Source of the DNA: an uncultured Eubacterium sp.
GTDB taxonomy: Bacteria; Bacillota; Clostridia; Lachnospirales; Lachnospiraceae
Direction: 5' to 3'
DNA: 64,000 nucleotides
NCBI GenBank assembly: GCA_949959185.1
Contig: CATLIX010000007.1
Span: forward strand, 26,161 to 90,160
Part shown: positions 32,946-41,839 of the stretch, one piece after another
How the letters are laid out: the number at the start of each line of letters is the position of its first letter
Numbering within the stretch: position 1 is the first letter of the stretch
Program-made: the position numbers and the translations under genes
The notes under the pieces: model-generated
The model's input: the letters and a program-made list of their open reading frames with translations, nothing else
Told to the model about the DNA's origin: nothing
Database searches by the model: none

Positions 32946-34028
32946 ATGTCTGAGAAAAAGAAACCAACCACAAGAGATATTGCAAAAGCATGTTTTGTGT
33001 CCCAGTCCGCTGTTTCCATGATTTTAAGCGGACGCACCGACGTGCATTTTTCCCAGGAAACCATTCAGGCAGTCAGGCAGGCTGCCGATGATATGGGATA
33101 TGTTTACAAGCCCAGAAAAAAAAGAAGTCTGATTAATTCTGACAATGTGATTATGGTGTTCTGCCCTTCTCTTTCCACCCAGTATTACACCACGTTGGTT
33201 CAGTCCATCACTGCTGCAGCGGAAAAGAAGGGAATGTACGTTCTCACAGCCTGTACTGACCGGGTGAAAGAGCGGGAAGAACATTATCTTCACATGGCAG
33301 CAGACTGCAGATATTATGGAGTCATTTATACCTTTGCACCAAGGGCTGTCTCCCTGCTGAACCGGATATACAAAGAGATTCCCATGGTTCTGATTAATGA
33401 TTACAATCCCAGCCTGAAGCTGGAGCTGCTGGAACTTGACAGCCTGAAATCCGGCCAGCTGATTGCCCGTCATCTCCGTGAACTCGGACACAAACATATT
33501 GCCTATGTATCCACCCCGCTGAACGCACTGGAAATTCCCCGGCTGCGCCGGCTGGAGGGAATCCGGAGCGTATGGAGACAGGAAGAACTTGGAATCTCCT
33601 GCATTGAGGTGCTGGATTCCAGAAAAAAGGAGCAGGATCCGGGAGAAAATGAACATTACCGTACCGGATACGAACTGACACTGGAATATATCAGATCCTC
33701 CCCGGCAGACCCGGTAACGGTGTTTGTGGGCACCAATGATCTGGTTGCCATAGGAATTATGGATGCTTTAACGGGACTTGGATACCGGATTCCCAGAGAT
33801 TTTTCCGTGTGCGGTTTTGACAATACACTGGTTTCCGCTTTTTCCGGAATTTCGCTGACTACCATTGAACATTCCATTGTGGAAAAAGGTTTTTATGCAG
33901 TGGCCATGCTTGAGAACCAGAAAGAACTGATCAAAGAAGGGCAGCACAAATCTGCTCCGAAACTGCGTGTGGAATATGAACCCCGGCTGATTATCCGGGA
34001 TTCCACAGGAAAGGCGCCGGAGCGTTGA
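32946..34028 (+). CDS. LacI family transcriptional regulator
   Basis: A 360-residue regulator. The N-terminal LacI helix-turn-helix and hinge are TTRDIAKACFVSQSAVSMIL and GRTDVHFSQETIQAV. A periplasmic-binding-type ligand domain follows, with VIMVFCPSLSTQYYTTLV, GQLIARHLRELGHKHIAYV, VFVGTNDLVAIGIMDAL and VCGFDNT. The ATG at 32946 follows AAGAGGCCAGGAT. It is divergent from the AraM2-AraB operon, and two identical palindromes lie between them. Regulation of that operon and of itself is strongly implied. The effector is unknown. Confidence 0.9.
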   Translation: MSEKKKPTTRDIAKACFVSQSAVSMILSGRTDVHFSQETIQAVRQAADDMGYVYKPRKKRSLINSDNVIMVFCPSLSTQYYTTLVQSITAAAEKKGMYVLTACTDRVKEREEHYLHMAADCRYYGVIYTFAPRAVSLLNRIYKEIPMVLINDYNPSLKLELLELDSLKSGQLIARHLRELGHKHIAYVSTPLNALEIPRLRRLEGIRSVWRQEELGISCIEVLDSRKKEQDPGENEHYRTGYELTLEYIRSSPADPVTVFVGTNDLVAIGIMDALTGLGYRIPRDFSVCGFDNTLVSAFSGISLTTIEHSIVEKGFYAVAMLENQKELIKEGQHKSAPKLRVEYEPRLIIRDSTGKAPER

Positions 34029-34055
34029 AGAGAAAACTTTCCTATTAGAACAAAA

Positions 34056-34097
34056 AAGACTCCCTGAACCGTACCGCAATACGGTTCAGGGAGTCTT
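34056..34097. terminator. bidirectional terminator with perfect 18-bp stem
   Basis: Positions 34056-34073 pair perfectly with 34080-34097 across a 6-base loop, with an A-run to the left and a T-rich stretch to the right. It lies between the convergent LacI-type gene and the ABC exporter gene and can serve both. Confidence 0.9.
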
Positions 34098-34123
34098 CTT
34101 TCGTCAACGTGGACAAAGGTTAT

Positions 34124-35845
34124 TCATCCATTGGTCACATGATATAATGAATAAAAATATTCTTTCTTTTCCAGTAATTCATAAAAACCGCCCCGTTCAC
34201 ATACACTACCATGATGTAATACGATTATTTCATCATACTGTTCCAGTAAAACATCATCCAGCCGATGGGTAACCACCACACGAGTCAGTCCGTCTAATTT
34301 CAGAATAGCGTCCGTAATGGCATATGCCGTCTGGCTGTCCAGAGAGGCTGTGGCTTCATCCAGCAGCAATACCGGCGTGCCCCGTAGCAAACACCGGGCA
34401 ATGGACACCCGTTGCCGTTCACCGCCGGAAAGTCCCGATCCATTCTCACCGCAGAGATAATCTCCGCCCCGCTCTGCAACCAGTTCAGACAAACCGGAAC
34501 GTTGAATGGCCATGTCTGTTTCTTCTTCCGGGAATTCACGAAACATGGTGATATTACGGAGGATGGTATCGTTAAACAGAAAAACATTCTGGTCAATCAG
34601 GCTGATCACATCATAAAGGCTGTTGGCATCTACTTCCCGTAATTCCTTTCCATCCACAAAAATATGACCGGAATAATCATCACAGGCTCCCATCAGAAGA
34701 TTAAGCAGGGTACTCTTGCCGCTTCCGGAAGGTCCCACCAGAGCGTATTTTTTCCCGGCTTCCAACCTGATATTTATATGCTCCAATACAGGCTGGTCCG
34801 GCTCATAACCAAACGTAACATCCTCAATAGAAATTGCTTCTTTCAGCATCGGTTCCACTCTGTCTCCGGCAGATTCTGCATTTTCCCTGGTAATTTCAGC
34901 CAACTTCTCAATAAGGGCTCCGGCCCCTTTGCGACTGGCCTGGTATTGGGGAACAATATTGACAGGCATTATAATATAATTGCAGAGATTGAAAAAAATA
35001 AGTACCGTTCCTGCTGTAATATCCCCCCGAACAGCCAGAAACGCTCCTGCCAGGAAAATACCGAACTGTAAAATATTTGCACATAAGTCCTGGCTCACTG
35101 CTGCCAGCAGACATTCCCACCAATAACGCCGGAATTTTTTCTCCTCCACTCTGCGGCTGACATCGCTGAATATCTGCCGGGCTTCCTGCTCTGCCTTAAA
35201 GCTCTTGATGACAGAAAATCCTGCAAGCAAATCCTGAAGCTGAGAAACAAATTTTTCACTTTCGTCACTTACATCCTTTTCCCTGGCCGCCATCTCTTTT
35301 CCCATAAAAACAGAAGCTGTCATCGGCAAAAAAGCCAGAAACAGTGTTGCAAGGGTCAGGATAGGACTATACCAGAACATCATACCCAGGGTTCCGATAA
35401 AAACCAGGATATAATGCAGCATCAGAAAGGACTTCCTGAGGTAATTCTCTTCCACAGAACTGACGTCATTCGTCAGCAGGGAAATATAACTGCCCGTATT
35501 TTCTCTGGTAAAAGCGCTGATATTCTTTTCTGAAAGATTCTGAAACGCCAGGTTCTTGTACTGAATCAGAGCTTTATATATGAATCTGCTTTTTGCCCGA
35601 TACATGGCCGCACTTACCAGGAACATCACCGTAACAAAACCAATACTGAAAATCAGAACTTCCTTTAACTGCTGCAAATCCCCGGAAGCAATAACGTCTA
35701 TTACTCTGCCTAACAGCCAGGAACCCACCAGACTTGCCGGAAAATTCAAAATCACCAATACCAGGGCCAAAATGAACTGTCCTCTGTTTTTGTAATAAAA
35801 AGCATGAAAATATGATTTCACATAGTTATTTTTACTGTCTTTCAT
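34124..35845 (-). CDS. ABC transporter, fused permease and ATP-binding (exporter type)
   Basis: A 573-residue half-transporter. An N-terminal six-helix ABC membrane domain (for example FILALVLVILNFPASLVGSW) is followed by an ATPase domain with Walker A GPSGSGKSTLLNLL, Q-loop ISLIDQNVFLFND, signature LSGGERQRVSIARCLL, Walker B VLLLDEATASLDS and the switch His in VVVTHRL. The ATG at 35845 follows AGGAGGAGTT; a frame to 35881 has no ribosome binding site. Exporters of this type act as homo- or heterodimers. No partner gene is adjacent, so a homodimer is likely. The substrate is unknown. Confidence 0.88.
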   Translation of the reverse strand: MKDSKNNYVKSYFHAFYYKNRGQFILALVLVILNFPASLVGSWLLGRVIDVIASGDLQQLKEVLIFSIGFVTVMFLVSAAMYRAKSRFIYKALIQYKNLAFQNLSEKNISAFTRENTGSYISLLTNDVSSVEENYLRKSFLMLHYILVFIGTLGMMFWYSPILTLATLFLAFLPMTASVFMGKEMAAREKDVSDESEKFVSQLQDLLAGFSVIKSFKAEQEARQIFSDVSRRVEEKKFRRYWWECLLAAVSQDLCANILQFGIFLAGAFLAVRGDITAGTVLIFFNLCNYIIMPVNIVPQYQASRKGAGALIEKLAEITRENAESAGDRVEPMLKEAISIEDVTFGYEPDQPVLEHINIRLEAGKKYALVGPSGSGKSTLLNLLMGACDDYSGHIFVDGKELREVDANSLYDVISLIDQNVFLFNDTILRNITMFREFPEEETDMAIQRSGLSELVAERGGDYLCGENGSGLSGGERQRVSIARCLLRGTPVLLLDEATASLDSQTAYAITDAILKLDGLTRVVVTHRLDDVLLEQYDEIIVLHHGSVCERGGFYELLEKKEYFYSLYHVTNG

Positions 35846-35915
35846 AACTCCTCCTACTTCTGCAATATTCTGTCCTTCCATGAAATGAATATTGGCTGTT
35901 TCGGAATTTTCTCTC

Positions 35916-36368
35916 TCAGGCCAGGGTAAAATTCCCCGACTCTCTGGACTTGATATTCATGGTGATGGAACAGTCTGCCAGATGTTCATAATTCACCTCC
36001 AGATTGTATTTCACCCGCACATCAATATTATCCTCCGTTTCTGCAATATCCACACTTTTGGCGTCAATACCAATTAAAATACTTCCGAACGGGGTATTGT
36101 AGTAGGAGATATTTTTCTTGTTTTTTTCAAAAATCATATGTACATTGGAAATGCCTTTTTTGGTGATATCCAGATAATCATCGGTGAGTTTGATGACATT
36201 CCTGGTATTTCCGTCAAATCCTTCCATAACCTCATCATACAGGATGTAGTGCTTTCCGTTTTTCTTGTAGTAATCGCCGGCGGTAATCACTTCTACCGGT
36301 TCCGCATCATCTTCGTCTTTGACTGCAAACTGCAGTCCGCTGATTGATAATAACACATCTTTTGTCAT
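35916..36368 (-). CDS. DUF1934 (YwiB-like, calycin-type) protein
   Basis: A 150-residue protein made of alternating beta strands. The blocks YYKKNGKHYILYDEVMEG, TRNVIKLTDDYLDITKKG, YYNTPFGSILIGIDAKSVDI and VRVKYNLEVNYEHLADCSI match the DUF1934 family, whose fold resembles lipocalins. The function is unknown. It starts 3 bases after murI, so the two are probably co-transcribed. Confidence 0.82.
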   Translation of the reverse strand: MTKDVLLSISGLQFAVKDEDDAEPVEVITAGDYYKKNGKHYILYDEVMEGFDGNTRNVIKLTDDYLDITKKGISNVHMIFEKNKKNISYYNTPFGSILIGIDAKSVDIAETEDNIDVRVKYNLEVNYEHLADCSITMNIKSRESGNFTLA

Positions 36369-36371
36369 AAG

Positions 36372-37205
36372 TTACTCCTCAATATGTATTAACTGCGCTT
36401 CTTTGATTTCACAGGGCAGAATGGAACTGGCAAAACTCCTGAATTTCTCTGCGGCATCACTGACATAAAACTGGTACCGCACAGCAGGCGCCTGTCCCTT
36501 TCCGTCATTGGCAAGGTGATGCTGCCAGAGCAGACGCTTCAGGCCCTGAGCAGTTTCATAAGCCGGATTTACCAGATTGACCCCTTCCCCCATAATATCC
36601 CGGATCGTGGAACGAAGCAGCGGATAATGGGTACATCCCAGAATCAGCGTGTCAATATCTGATTCCTGAAAAGAGGCCAGATACCGTTTTGCCACCTCAA
36701 TGGTAACGGAATCCTTCAGCCAGCCCTCCTCCACCAGCGGTACAAACAGCGGACATGCCTTGCCCAGTACCACCGCATCCGGATTATGTCTGTGTATCAT
36801 TTCTGTATAAATCTGGCTTCCCACCGTTCCTTCCGTTCCGATTACGCCGATTCTGCCGTTCCCGGTGGATTCTGCAGCCACTTTTGCCCCCGGTTTCACC
36901 ACACCGATCACAGGCATTTTCACTTCCGGCCGAATTTCCTCCAGGGCAAAGGCGCTGGCTGTATTGCAGGCAACCACAATGGCTTTCACACCCATGGTTT
37001 CCAGAAACCGGATAATCTGCCTGGAATAACGGATAATGGTTTCTTTTGACTTGCTTCCATAGGGTACGCGGGCCGTATCCCCAAAATAAATGATATGTTC
37101 CATGGGAAGCTGGCGCATAATTTCTCTGGCCACCGTCAGCCCTCCCACCCCGGAATCGAACACGCCTACGGGAGCATATTTCTTATCTTCAAAGGATTGA
37201 TTCAT
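36372..37205 (-). CDS. murI: glutamate racemase MurI
   Basis: A 277-residue cofactor-independent racemase that supplies D-glutamate for peptidoglycan. The signature blocks are PVGVFDSGVGGLTVAREI, FGDTARVPYGSKS, the first catalytic Cys in IVVACNTASAFA and the second in LILGCTHYPLLR. The ATG at 37205 has GGAGAGAGTAAA upstream. The length is normal for the family. It lies upstream of the DUF1934 gene. Confidence 0.95.
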   Translation of the reverse strand: MNQSFEDKKYAPVGVFDSGVGGLTVAREIMRQLPMEHIIYFGDTARVPYGSKSKETIIRYSRQIIRFLETMGVKAIVVACNTASAFALEEIRPEVKMPVIGVVKPGAKVAAESTGNGRIGVIGTEGTVGSQIYTEMIHRHNPDAVVLGKACPLFVPLVEEGWLKDSVTIEVAKRYLASFQESDIDTLILGCTHYPLLRSTIRDIMGEGVNLVNPAYETAQGLKRLLWQHHLANDGKGQAPAVRYQFYVSDAAEKFRSFASSILPCEIKEAQLIHIEE

Positions 37206-37323
37206 TTTACTCTCTCCATAAAACAGGTCATACACATGTATATTACCTGTTTTGCATGGAAAATGCAAGAGGAGGTGAAAATTTTCAGGATTTTACCATG
37301 CCGTCCGGCCAGGGCCCTGCAGC

Positions 37324-37941
37324 TTACTCAAACTTCTCTCTCAGCCACTCCAGCAGGGCAGATTTCACCTTATAATTTTTGTGTTCCATCAGACTTTTAT
37401 ATTCTTCCTGAGTCAGCACCTGTTCCAGCGACTTTTCTGCTTCTTCATCCACCACCTCATAGGTGCTGTTGAAAAAACAGAGATTCGGGTACATGACACA
37501 CCACCAGTTCTGTCCTTTTCCCTCTCCGATTACCACTTCCAGCGCCTCATATTTTCCTGCCGGAAAGGTATAATTTCCATAGGTTTTTTCCGGAAAATCC
37601 ACCACTGCCAGTTCAGCCCTGACAGGATAATCATAGCCTTCCTCACTGATTACCCGCTCTGCTTCTTTTTCAATTCCAAACAGATGATCTGTTATAATCC
37701 GGCGGCTTTTTTCAATATCAGACACACCGGAAAGCGCCGGCTGCATACTGGCTCCTATGGCGTCCCGCACCTTTAATTTCAGTTCCTGGTCCAGAGGGGC
37801 GTCACTGTTTGCCCGCACATGGAACCGGATGATTTTTCCTGCAATTTCCTCTGTCATACTGTGATTTTTATATTGATGATACCCGCAAAGCAGCAGCAGA
37901 ACTGCTGCCAGAATAATTCCTGTCCTGGTGATTTTTTTCAT
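37324..37941 (-). CDS. spoIIR: stage II sporulation protein R (SpoIIR)
   Basis: A 205-residue secreted or anchored protein with an N-terminal hydrophobic segment (GIILAAVLLLLCGYHQY). The SpoIIR domain includes IIRFHVRANSDAPLDQELKL, KVRDAI, YGNYTFPAGKYEALEVVIG and GQNWWCVMYPNLCF. SpoIIR is made in the forespore and signals across the intermembrane space so that SpoIIGA processes pro-sigma-E in the mother cell. Its presence indicates a spore former. A candidate sigma-F -10 element is just upstream. Confidence 0.93.
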   Translation of the reverse strand: MKKITRTGIILAAVLLLLCGYHQYKNHSMTEEIAGKIIRFHVRANSDAPLDQELKLKVRDAIGASMQPALSGVSDIEKSRRIITDHLFGIEKEAERVISEEGYDYPVRAELAVVDFPEKTYGNYTFPAGKYEALEVVIGEGKGQNWWCVMYPNLCFFNSTYEVVDEEAEKSLEQVLTQEEYKSLMEHKNYKVKSALLEWLREKFE

Positions 37942-37965
37942 GTCAGATACTCTCCTTAACCAAAA

Positions 37966-37975
37966 TAGTTTTGCC
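37966..37975 (-). promoter_or_regulatory. candidate sigma-F -10 element upstream of spoIIR
   Basis: The minus-strand decamer GGCAAAACTA (37975-37966) fits the sigma-F -10 pattern GGNNANAHTR at every position and lies 25 bases before the spoIIR ATG. The -35 region about 15 bases upstream matches poorly. spoIIR is a sigma-F gene in Bacillus and Clostridium, which supports the call. Confidence 0.4.
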
Positions 37976-38051
37976 GGCTAAGGAAAGTATTGACAGAAAT
38001 TTCCGGTCTATTCCATTAAACAATGTAATTTTTGCCGTCAGTCATGTTTTT

Positions 38052-39422
38052 TTATTTTTTGTCTGAACACCTCTTTTCAAAAAAACGGTCAACTTCTTTT
38101 TTTACTGCTTCTGCCGGCAGAGTTTTCAGCAGATAACCCTCCGGCTTCAGGGCTATGACTTTCCGCACACTTTCCTGGTCTACCATGTTTGTGAGAAAAA
38201 TCACCGGCGTATCCCTGAATTCTTTCTCAGAACGGATCATTTCCAGAACCTGTCTTCCGTTGCAGACAGGCATCTCATAATCCAGAAGAACCAGATCCGG
38301 CCTGCCCAGGGTAATGGACCTGATTGCGGACATGCCGGATTTCGCTGTGATTATTTCATAATCATTGTCCAGCAGGCTCTGCATGGCCCTGAGCATAAGT
38401 TCCGAATCATCTACCAGAAGAATCTTCTTTTTTCGGCTTACGGTTGCCTTTTCTTTTCTGGCCTGACTTAAATATTTCTCCACCTCAGCCATGGCATTCT
38501 CCGTAATAATGGCAGCTCCGCCCTCACTCTGTATGGCATCCGATGCAGTCACGCAGCAGGCAAAATATCCCGCCCCTGTATCAAACAGCAGGCTGAACCG
38601 GGGGCTCTGTTTCTCGTAAATTCTGTGAAACTGCTCATAGGTCAGAAGCTGTTCTTCTTTTATTTCAAACTGCTCTGATAAGGGAAAATGCCTTATCACC
38701 CGCTCCACAAGCTGTCTCGCCACATATCTCGCCACGTTCATCAGCATAACGCTTACCGCTTCTGCCTTTAAATCCATAACGCTGCCAATGGTGCTGACAA
38801 TTACCTGTTCTTCAAAAATCAGGAAGAATTCCAGTTCCTCTTTTTCTTCCGTGCTGTATATCAGACGATAGTAAATGCCGTCTCCGAATTTCTCCCCTCC
38901 ATAGCAATTGCTGACCAGCCGGGAATCAAGCTGAAACATGCTGTACAAAAGACCGGCAATTGTCTGTCCCATTACAGTCTGTTCTTCTTCCGGCAGAAGA
39001 TTTTCCCACTGTTTCACCGTTTCCCCGCTCACAATCATCTGATCTTCAACCAAAGTATGTCCGACCAGCCATCCTGCGCATACGCCGAGAAAATGACTGA
39101 CGGAACTTTCCGAATAACCTGTCTGCTCCAGTTCCCGCTCAAGGGCAGGAAGGGTTCGCTCGCGGAAATTTTTGTGAATACGTCTGTGGGTTGCCAGTCC
39201 GGCATAATCAACGGAGTCCATATACTCCTCTTCATCCGCAAAATGCTGAATGGCATGATCTTTAAAATATTTTACGGCTTCCTGGCAGACCCAGTGGCTT
39301 TTTTCCTCCTGCCGTCCAAAGTCAAATAATTTATTCAAAATGTGGAACAGTTTTTCATGTTCTCTGTCAATCAGCTCTATTCCAATATTATACCTTTCAT
39401 TCCATACTAATTTATTTCCCAT
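38052..39422 (-). CDS. bacteriohemerythrin fused to a CheX-like region and a receiver domain
   Basis: A 456-residue three-part protein. Residues 1 to about 135 are a bacteriohemerythrin with the full set of di-iron ligand positions (IDREHEKLF, HAIQHFADEEEYM, THRRIHKNF, GHTLVEDQM). Residues about 150-320 form an alpha/beta region that may be CheX/CheC-like; this call is tentative. Residues about 338-456 are a receiver domain (KKILLVDDSELMLRAM, phospho-Asp in VLLDYEMPVCNG, VIFLTN, Lys in YLLKTLPAE). There is no output domain and no membrane segment. Hemerythrins bind O2 or sense oxygen in anaerobes, so an oxygen-linked signalling or chemotaxis role is inferred. The ATG at 39422 has GGGGAAAGG upstream. 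Confidence 0.82.
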   Translation of the reverse strand: MGNKLVWNERYNIGIELIDREHEKLFHILNKLFDFGRQEEKSHWVCQEAVKYFKDHAIQHFADEEEYMDSVDYAGLATHRRIHKNFRERTLPALERELEQTGYSESSVSHFLGVCAGWLVGHTLVEDQMIVSGETVKQWENLLPEEEQTVMGQTIAGLLYSMFQLDSRLVSNCYGGEKFGDGIYYRLIYSTEEKEELEFFLIFEEQVIVSTIGSVMDLKAEAVSVMLMNVARYVARQLVERVIRHFPLSEQFEIKEEQLLTYEQFHRIYEKQSPRFSLLFDTGAGYFACCVTASDAIQSEGGAAIITENAMAEVEKYLSQARKEKATVSRKKKILLVDDSELMLRAMQSLLDNDYEIITAKSGMSAIRSITLGRPDLVLLDYEMPVCNGRQVLEMIRSEKEFRDTPVIFLTNMVDQESVRKVIALKPEGYLLKTLPAEAVKKEVDRFFEKRCSDKK

Positions 39423-39554
39423 AGGCCTTTCCCCTTTTCTGTTCTGAATCACTGCTTATAAAATGGTATCAGTAACCATTTCTTTATTTTATTCCAGCAC
39501 AGAAAAAAGTCCCCTTTTTCTTACGTCTTTTTCCCCTTTTCCAGGAAATTTTCT

Positions 39555-40706
39555 TTATTCGCGGTTCAGCAGTGCAATATCCACCTGAAATACCTGCCGT
39601 ACCTGCCGGTTATAGGTATCCGGAAAATCTTTGTACATTTTATACAGCTCCCGGTTTTGGGCTCCCAGAGAAATATAACTGTTGGTCATGTCGATTCCAT
39701 AGTTCTCTCTCAGCCTCTCCGCAGTTTCCGTAAGCTCTGCTGTAAGCTGCTTTTCTGTTTTCCGCTCTAACTGGTACTGCTCTGAAATTGAATTAATCTG
39801 ACCGCCTTTGATTCTGCCCCGGCCTGAAACAGACACAGTGACCACCGGAACTTCTCCCTCCTGTTCTATGGTTTTGTGCACCCGGATATCTGAAATTTCC
39901 ATCACCGCATTTCTGGAAATCTCACAGGTAAACTTATTCAGCAGATTCTGGCTCAGACAGGCTTCCATGGCTTCCTCCACCGAAATCGTCCCTTCATAAT
40001 GAAAATTCGACACCGCCCCGTATGCTGTAATCACAGGACGGTTCCCCTGTTCCGTCAGCACCGGAATCAGCAGCAGCTCGTTCTGATTGTGCCACTGGTT
40101 CATGAGATTTCCCACTGTGGCAATTTTATTCTGTTTAAAATCCTTCTGGCTTTCCAGCATTTCCTCCAGATAAGTTCCCATGGATCCTTCCGTTTCCGCC
40201 GTAAGGCTCAGTATCTCTGCCGCAGAACTGCTGCCAATCAGCAGGCTGGTATTTCTGGCGGAGGCTTCCCGCTGTTCCCAGGCCATCAGAAGGGCCCGAA
40301 GCTGTACCGTATCCGAAAAAATATTTTCTCCCAGCACCACTGCTTTCATATGGTTATAATCCAGTACCCGGTTGGTGTTATTTTCATAGGATTTCTCCAC
40401 ATGGTAAATATCTGTCCCTTCCAGAGACAGTCCCATGGCGGTCTCCACAGTCCTGCCCTTCTCGGAAATCTGCGCCAGATCCGGAAAATCAAAGCTCACC
40501 ACCAGATTCCGCGGTTCCTCAGCCTTTCCCTGAAACACCTCCTGAACCTGATCTTCCTCCGGTTCTGCCGGTTCCTCATTTTCTTCCTGCAAATCAATTC
40601 CCACAGCCAGGGGAAAACTCCGATGCTCCAGCTCTGTGGCGGAACATCCTGTCCAGCCGGCTGTCATAACCAGAAAAAGCGCCAGTACCAGACCTTTTTT
40701 CAGCAT
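39555..40706 (-). CDS. gerKC: spore germination lipoprotein, Ger(x)C family (GerKC)
   Basis: A 383-residue lipoprotein with lipobox GWTGC (Cys21). The GerAC-type domain contains SFPLAVGIDL, VEKSYENNTNRVLDYNHMKA, VVLGENIF and a C-terminal YGIDMTNSYISLGAQN. It overlaps gerKB by 7 bases. In germinant receptors the C subunit sits on the outer face of the spore inner membrane and is needed for nutrient-triggered germination. Confidence 0.9.
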   Translation of the reverse strand: MLKKGLVLALFLVMTAGWTGCSATELEHRSFPLAVGIDLQEENEEPAEPEEDQVQEVFQGKAEEPRNLVVSFDFPDLAQISEKGRTVETAMGLSLEGTDIYHVEKSYENNTNRVLDYNHMKAVVLGENIFSDTVQLRALLMAWEQREASARNTSLLIGSSSAAEILSLTAETEGSMGTYLEEMLESQKDFKQNKIATVGNLMNQWHNQNELLLIPVLTEQGNRPVITAYGAVSNFHYEGTISVEEAMEACLSQNLLNKFTCEISRNAVMEISDIRVHKTIEQEGEVPVVTVSVSGRGRIKGGQINSISEQYQLERKTEKQLTAELTETAERLRENYGIDMTNSYISLGAQNRELYKMYKDFPDTYNRQVRQVFQVDIALLNRE

Positions 40707-41815
40707 GATTCTTTCTCCTCCTTTTTACTTTCCCAATGTGTTCTGAGATGATGAACCAGTAAAAGTATCAGTAAAATCGCCACCATGCCGGGCAGTACAA
40801 TCCATTTCTGATAAATTTCATATACTTCCATCAGAAAGGGCTGCTGAAAAAATCCGATTCCGATAAAAAATGCCAGGGGCAGAGAAATACACATGCTGTA
40901 CCGGTTTCCGGATTCATGGAACAGTTCCTTCAAAATCAGAGTGCTTTGAAACACCCCTGTATGGAGCAGGGCAAACAATGCAAAAAACCACACGGTGGTC
41001 ATCATCACATCCTGTCTGGTGAAAAATCCTCCCGGCAGATTTACCATACTCATCAATGTAATAACCGGGCGCTTCAGCACGCCCATGGTATTCTGTCCAA
41101 ACACTCCAAGCAGAATCAGATAAATCAGTCCGTTCATCAGGGTAACAGCAATAAGAGCTCTTTTTCCGACGGCTGCAAGTTTCTCTTCCTGTCTGCAGAA
41201 AGGCTTTAAAAACAAAAGGGCTGTCAGAGGCAGCAGAAAAATACCGCTGGCAATGGTCCCACGAAGCAAATCTTCCCCGCCGGAATAAAAGACAGGAGCC
41301 CAGTAATCTGTCCGAACCTCCCGAAATGCCAGAATCAGCATGACCAGCAGAGGAATCCCCAGAAACCAGAAAATAATTTCATAAACTCTGGCTCTGCCTT
41401 CAATGCCGCGAACGGTTCCATAAGCCGCAAGGGCCAGCAGCAGCAGATTCACCCAGAATTCCGAACCTTCCGGCAGCAGCCATACCAGTACCAGCAAAGA
41501 AGTCTGATACAGCACAAATCCGCAGAGAGTGATAAAATACAGAAAATAGAAAACCATAAAAATATCTCCCACCAGTTCTCCTGCGGTATCTTTCATATAG
41601 CTGTAGTAATTTTCTTTTACATACTGCAGGTTTTTCCCCATCAGCCAGAGCAGTACAAGCCCTCCTGCCATTCCCAGAATCAGGCAGATCAGACCGTCCG
41701 CCCCGGTCATGGAAGCAAGAATTCCCGGAAGCATCAGGCTGCTCATTCCGAAAATATCCAGAATCAGAAGCCGTCTTACCTGACGTAATGATATTTTCCG
41801 ATTATCTGCAAACAT
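40700..41815 (-). CDS. gerKB: spore germination permease-like protein (GerKB/GerAB)
   Basis: A 371-residue integral membrane protein of the amino acid/polyamine/organocation transporter superfamily, with about ten hydrophobic segments. It opens with KISLRQVRRLLILDIFGMSS and has VWFFALFALLHTGVFQ near the C-terminus. B subunits carry the germinant-binding pocket. It is the middle gene of gerKA-KB-KC. Confidence 0.9.
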   Translation of the reverse strand: MFADNRKISLRQVRRLLILDIFGMSSLMLPGILASMTGADGLICLILGMAGGLVLLWLMGKNLQYVKENYYSYMKDTAGELVGDIFMVFYFLYFITLCGFVLYQTSLLVLVWLLPEGSEFWVNLLLLALAAYGTVRGIEGRARVYEIIFWFLGIPLLVMLILAFREVRTDYWAPVFYSGGEDLLRGTIASGIFLLPLTALLFLKPFCRQEEKLAAVGKRALIAVTLMNGLIYLILLGVFGQNTMGVLKRPVITLMSMVNLPGGFFTRQDVMMTTVWFFALFALLHTGVFQSTLILKELFHESGNRYSMCISLPLAFFIGIGFFQQPFLMEVYEIYQKWIVLPGMVAILLILLLVHHLRTHWESKKEEKESC

Positions 41816-41839
41816 AGAACATAACCTCCTTGTGAATCC

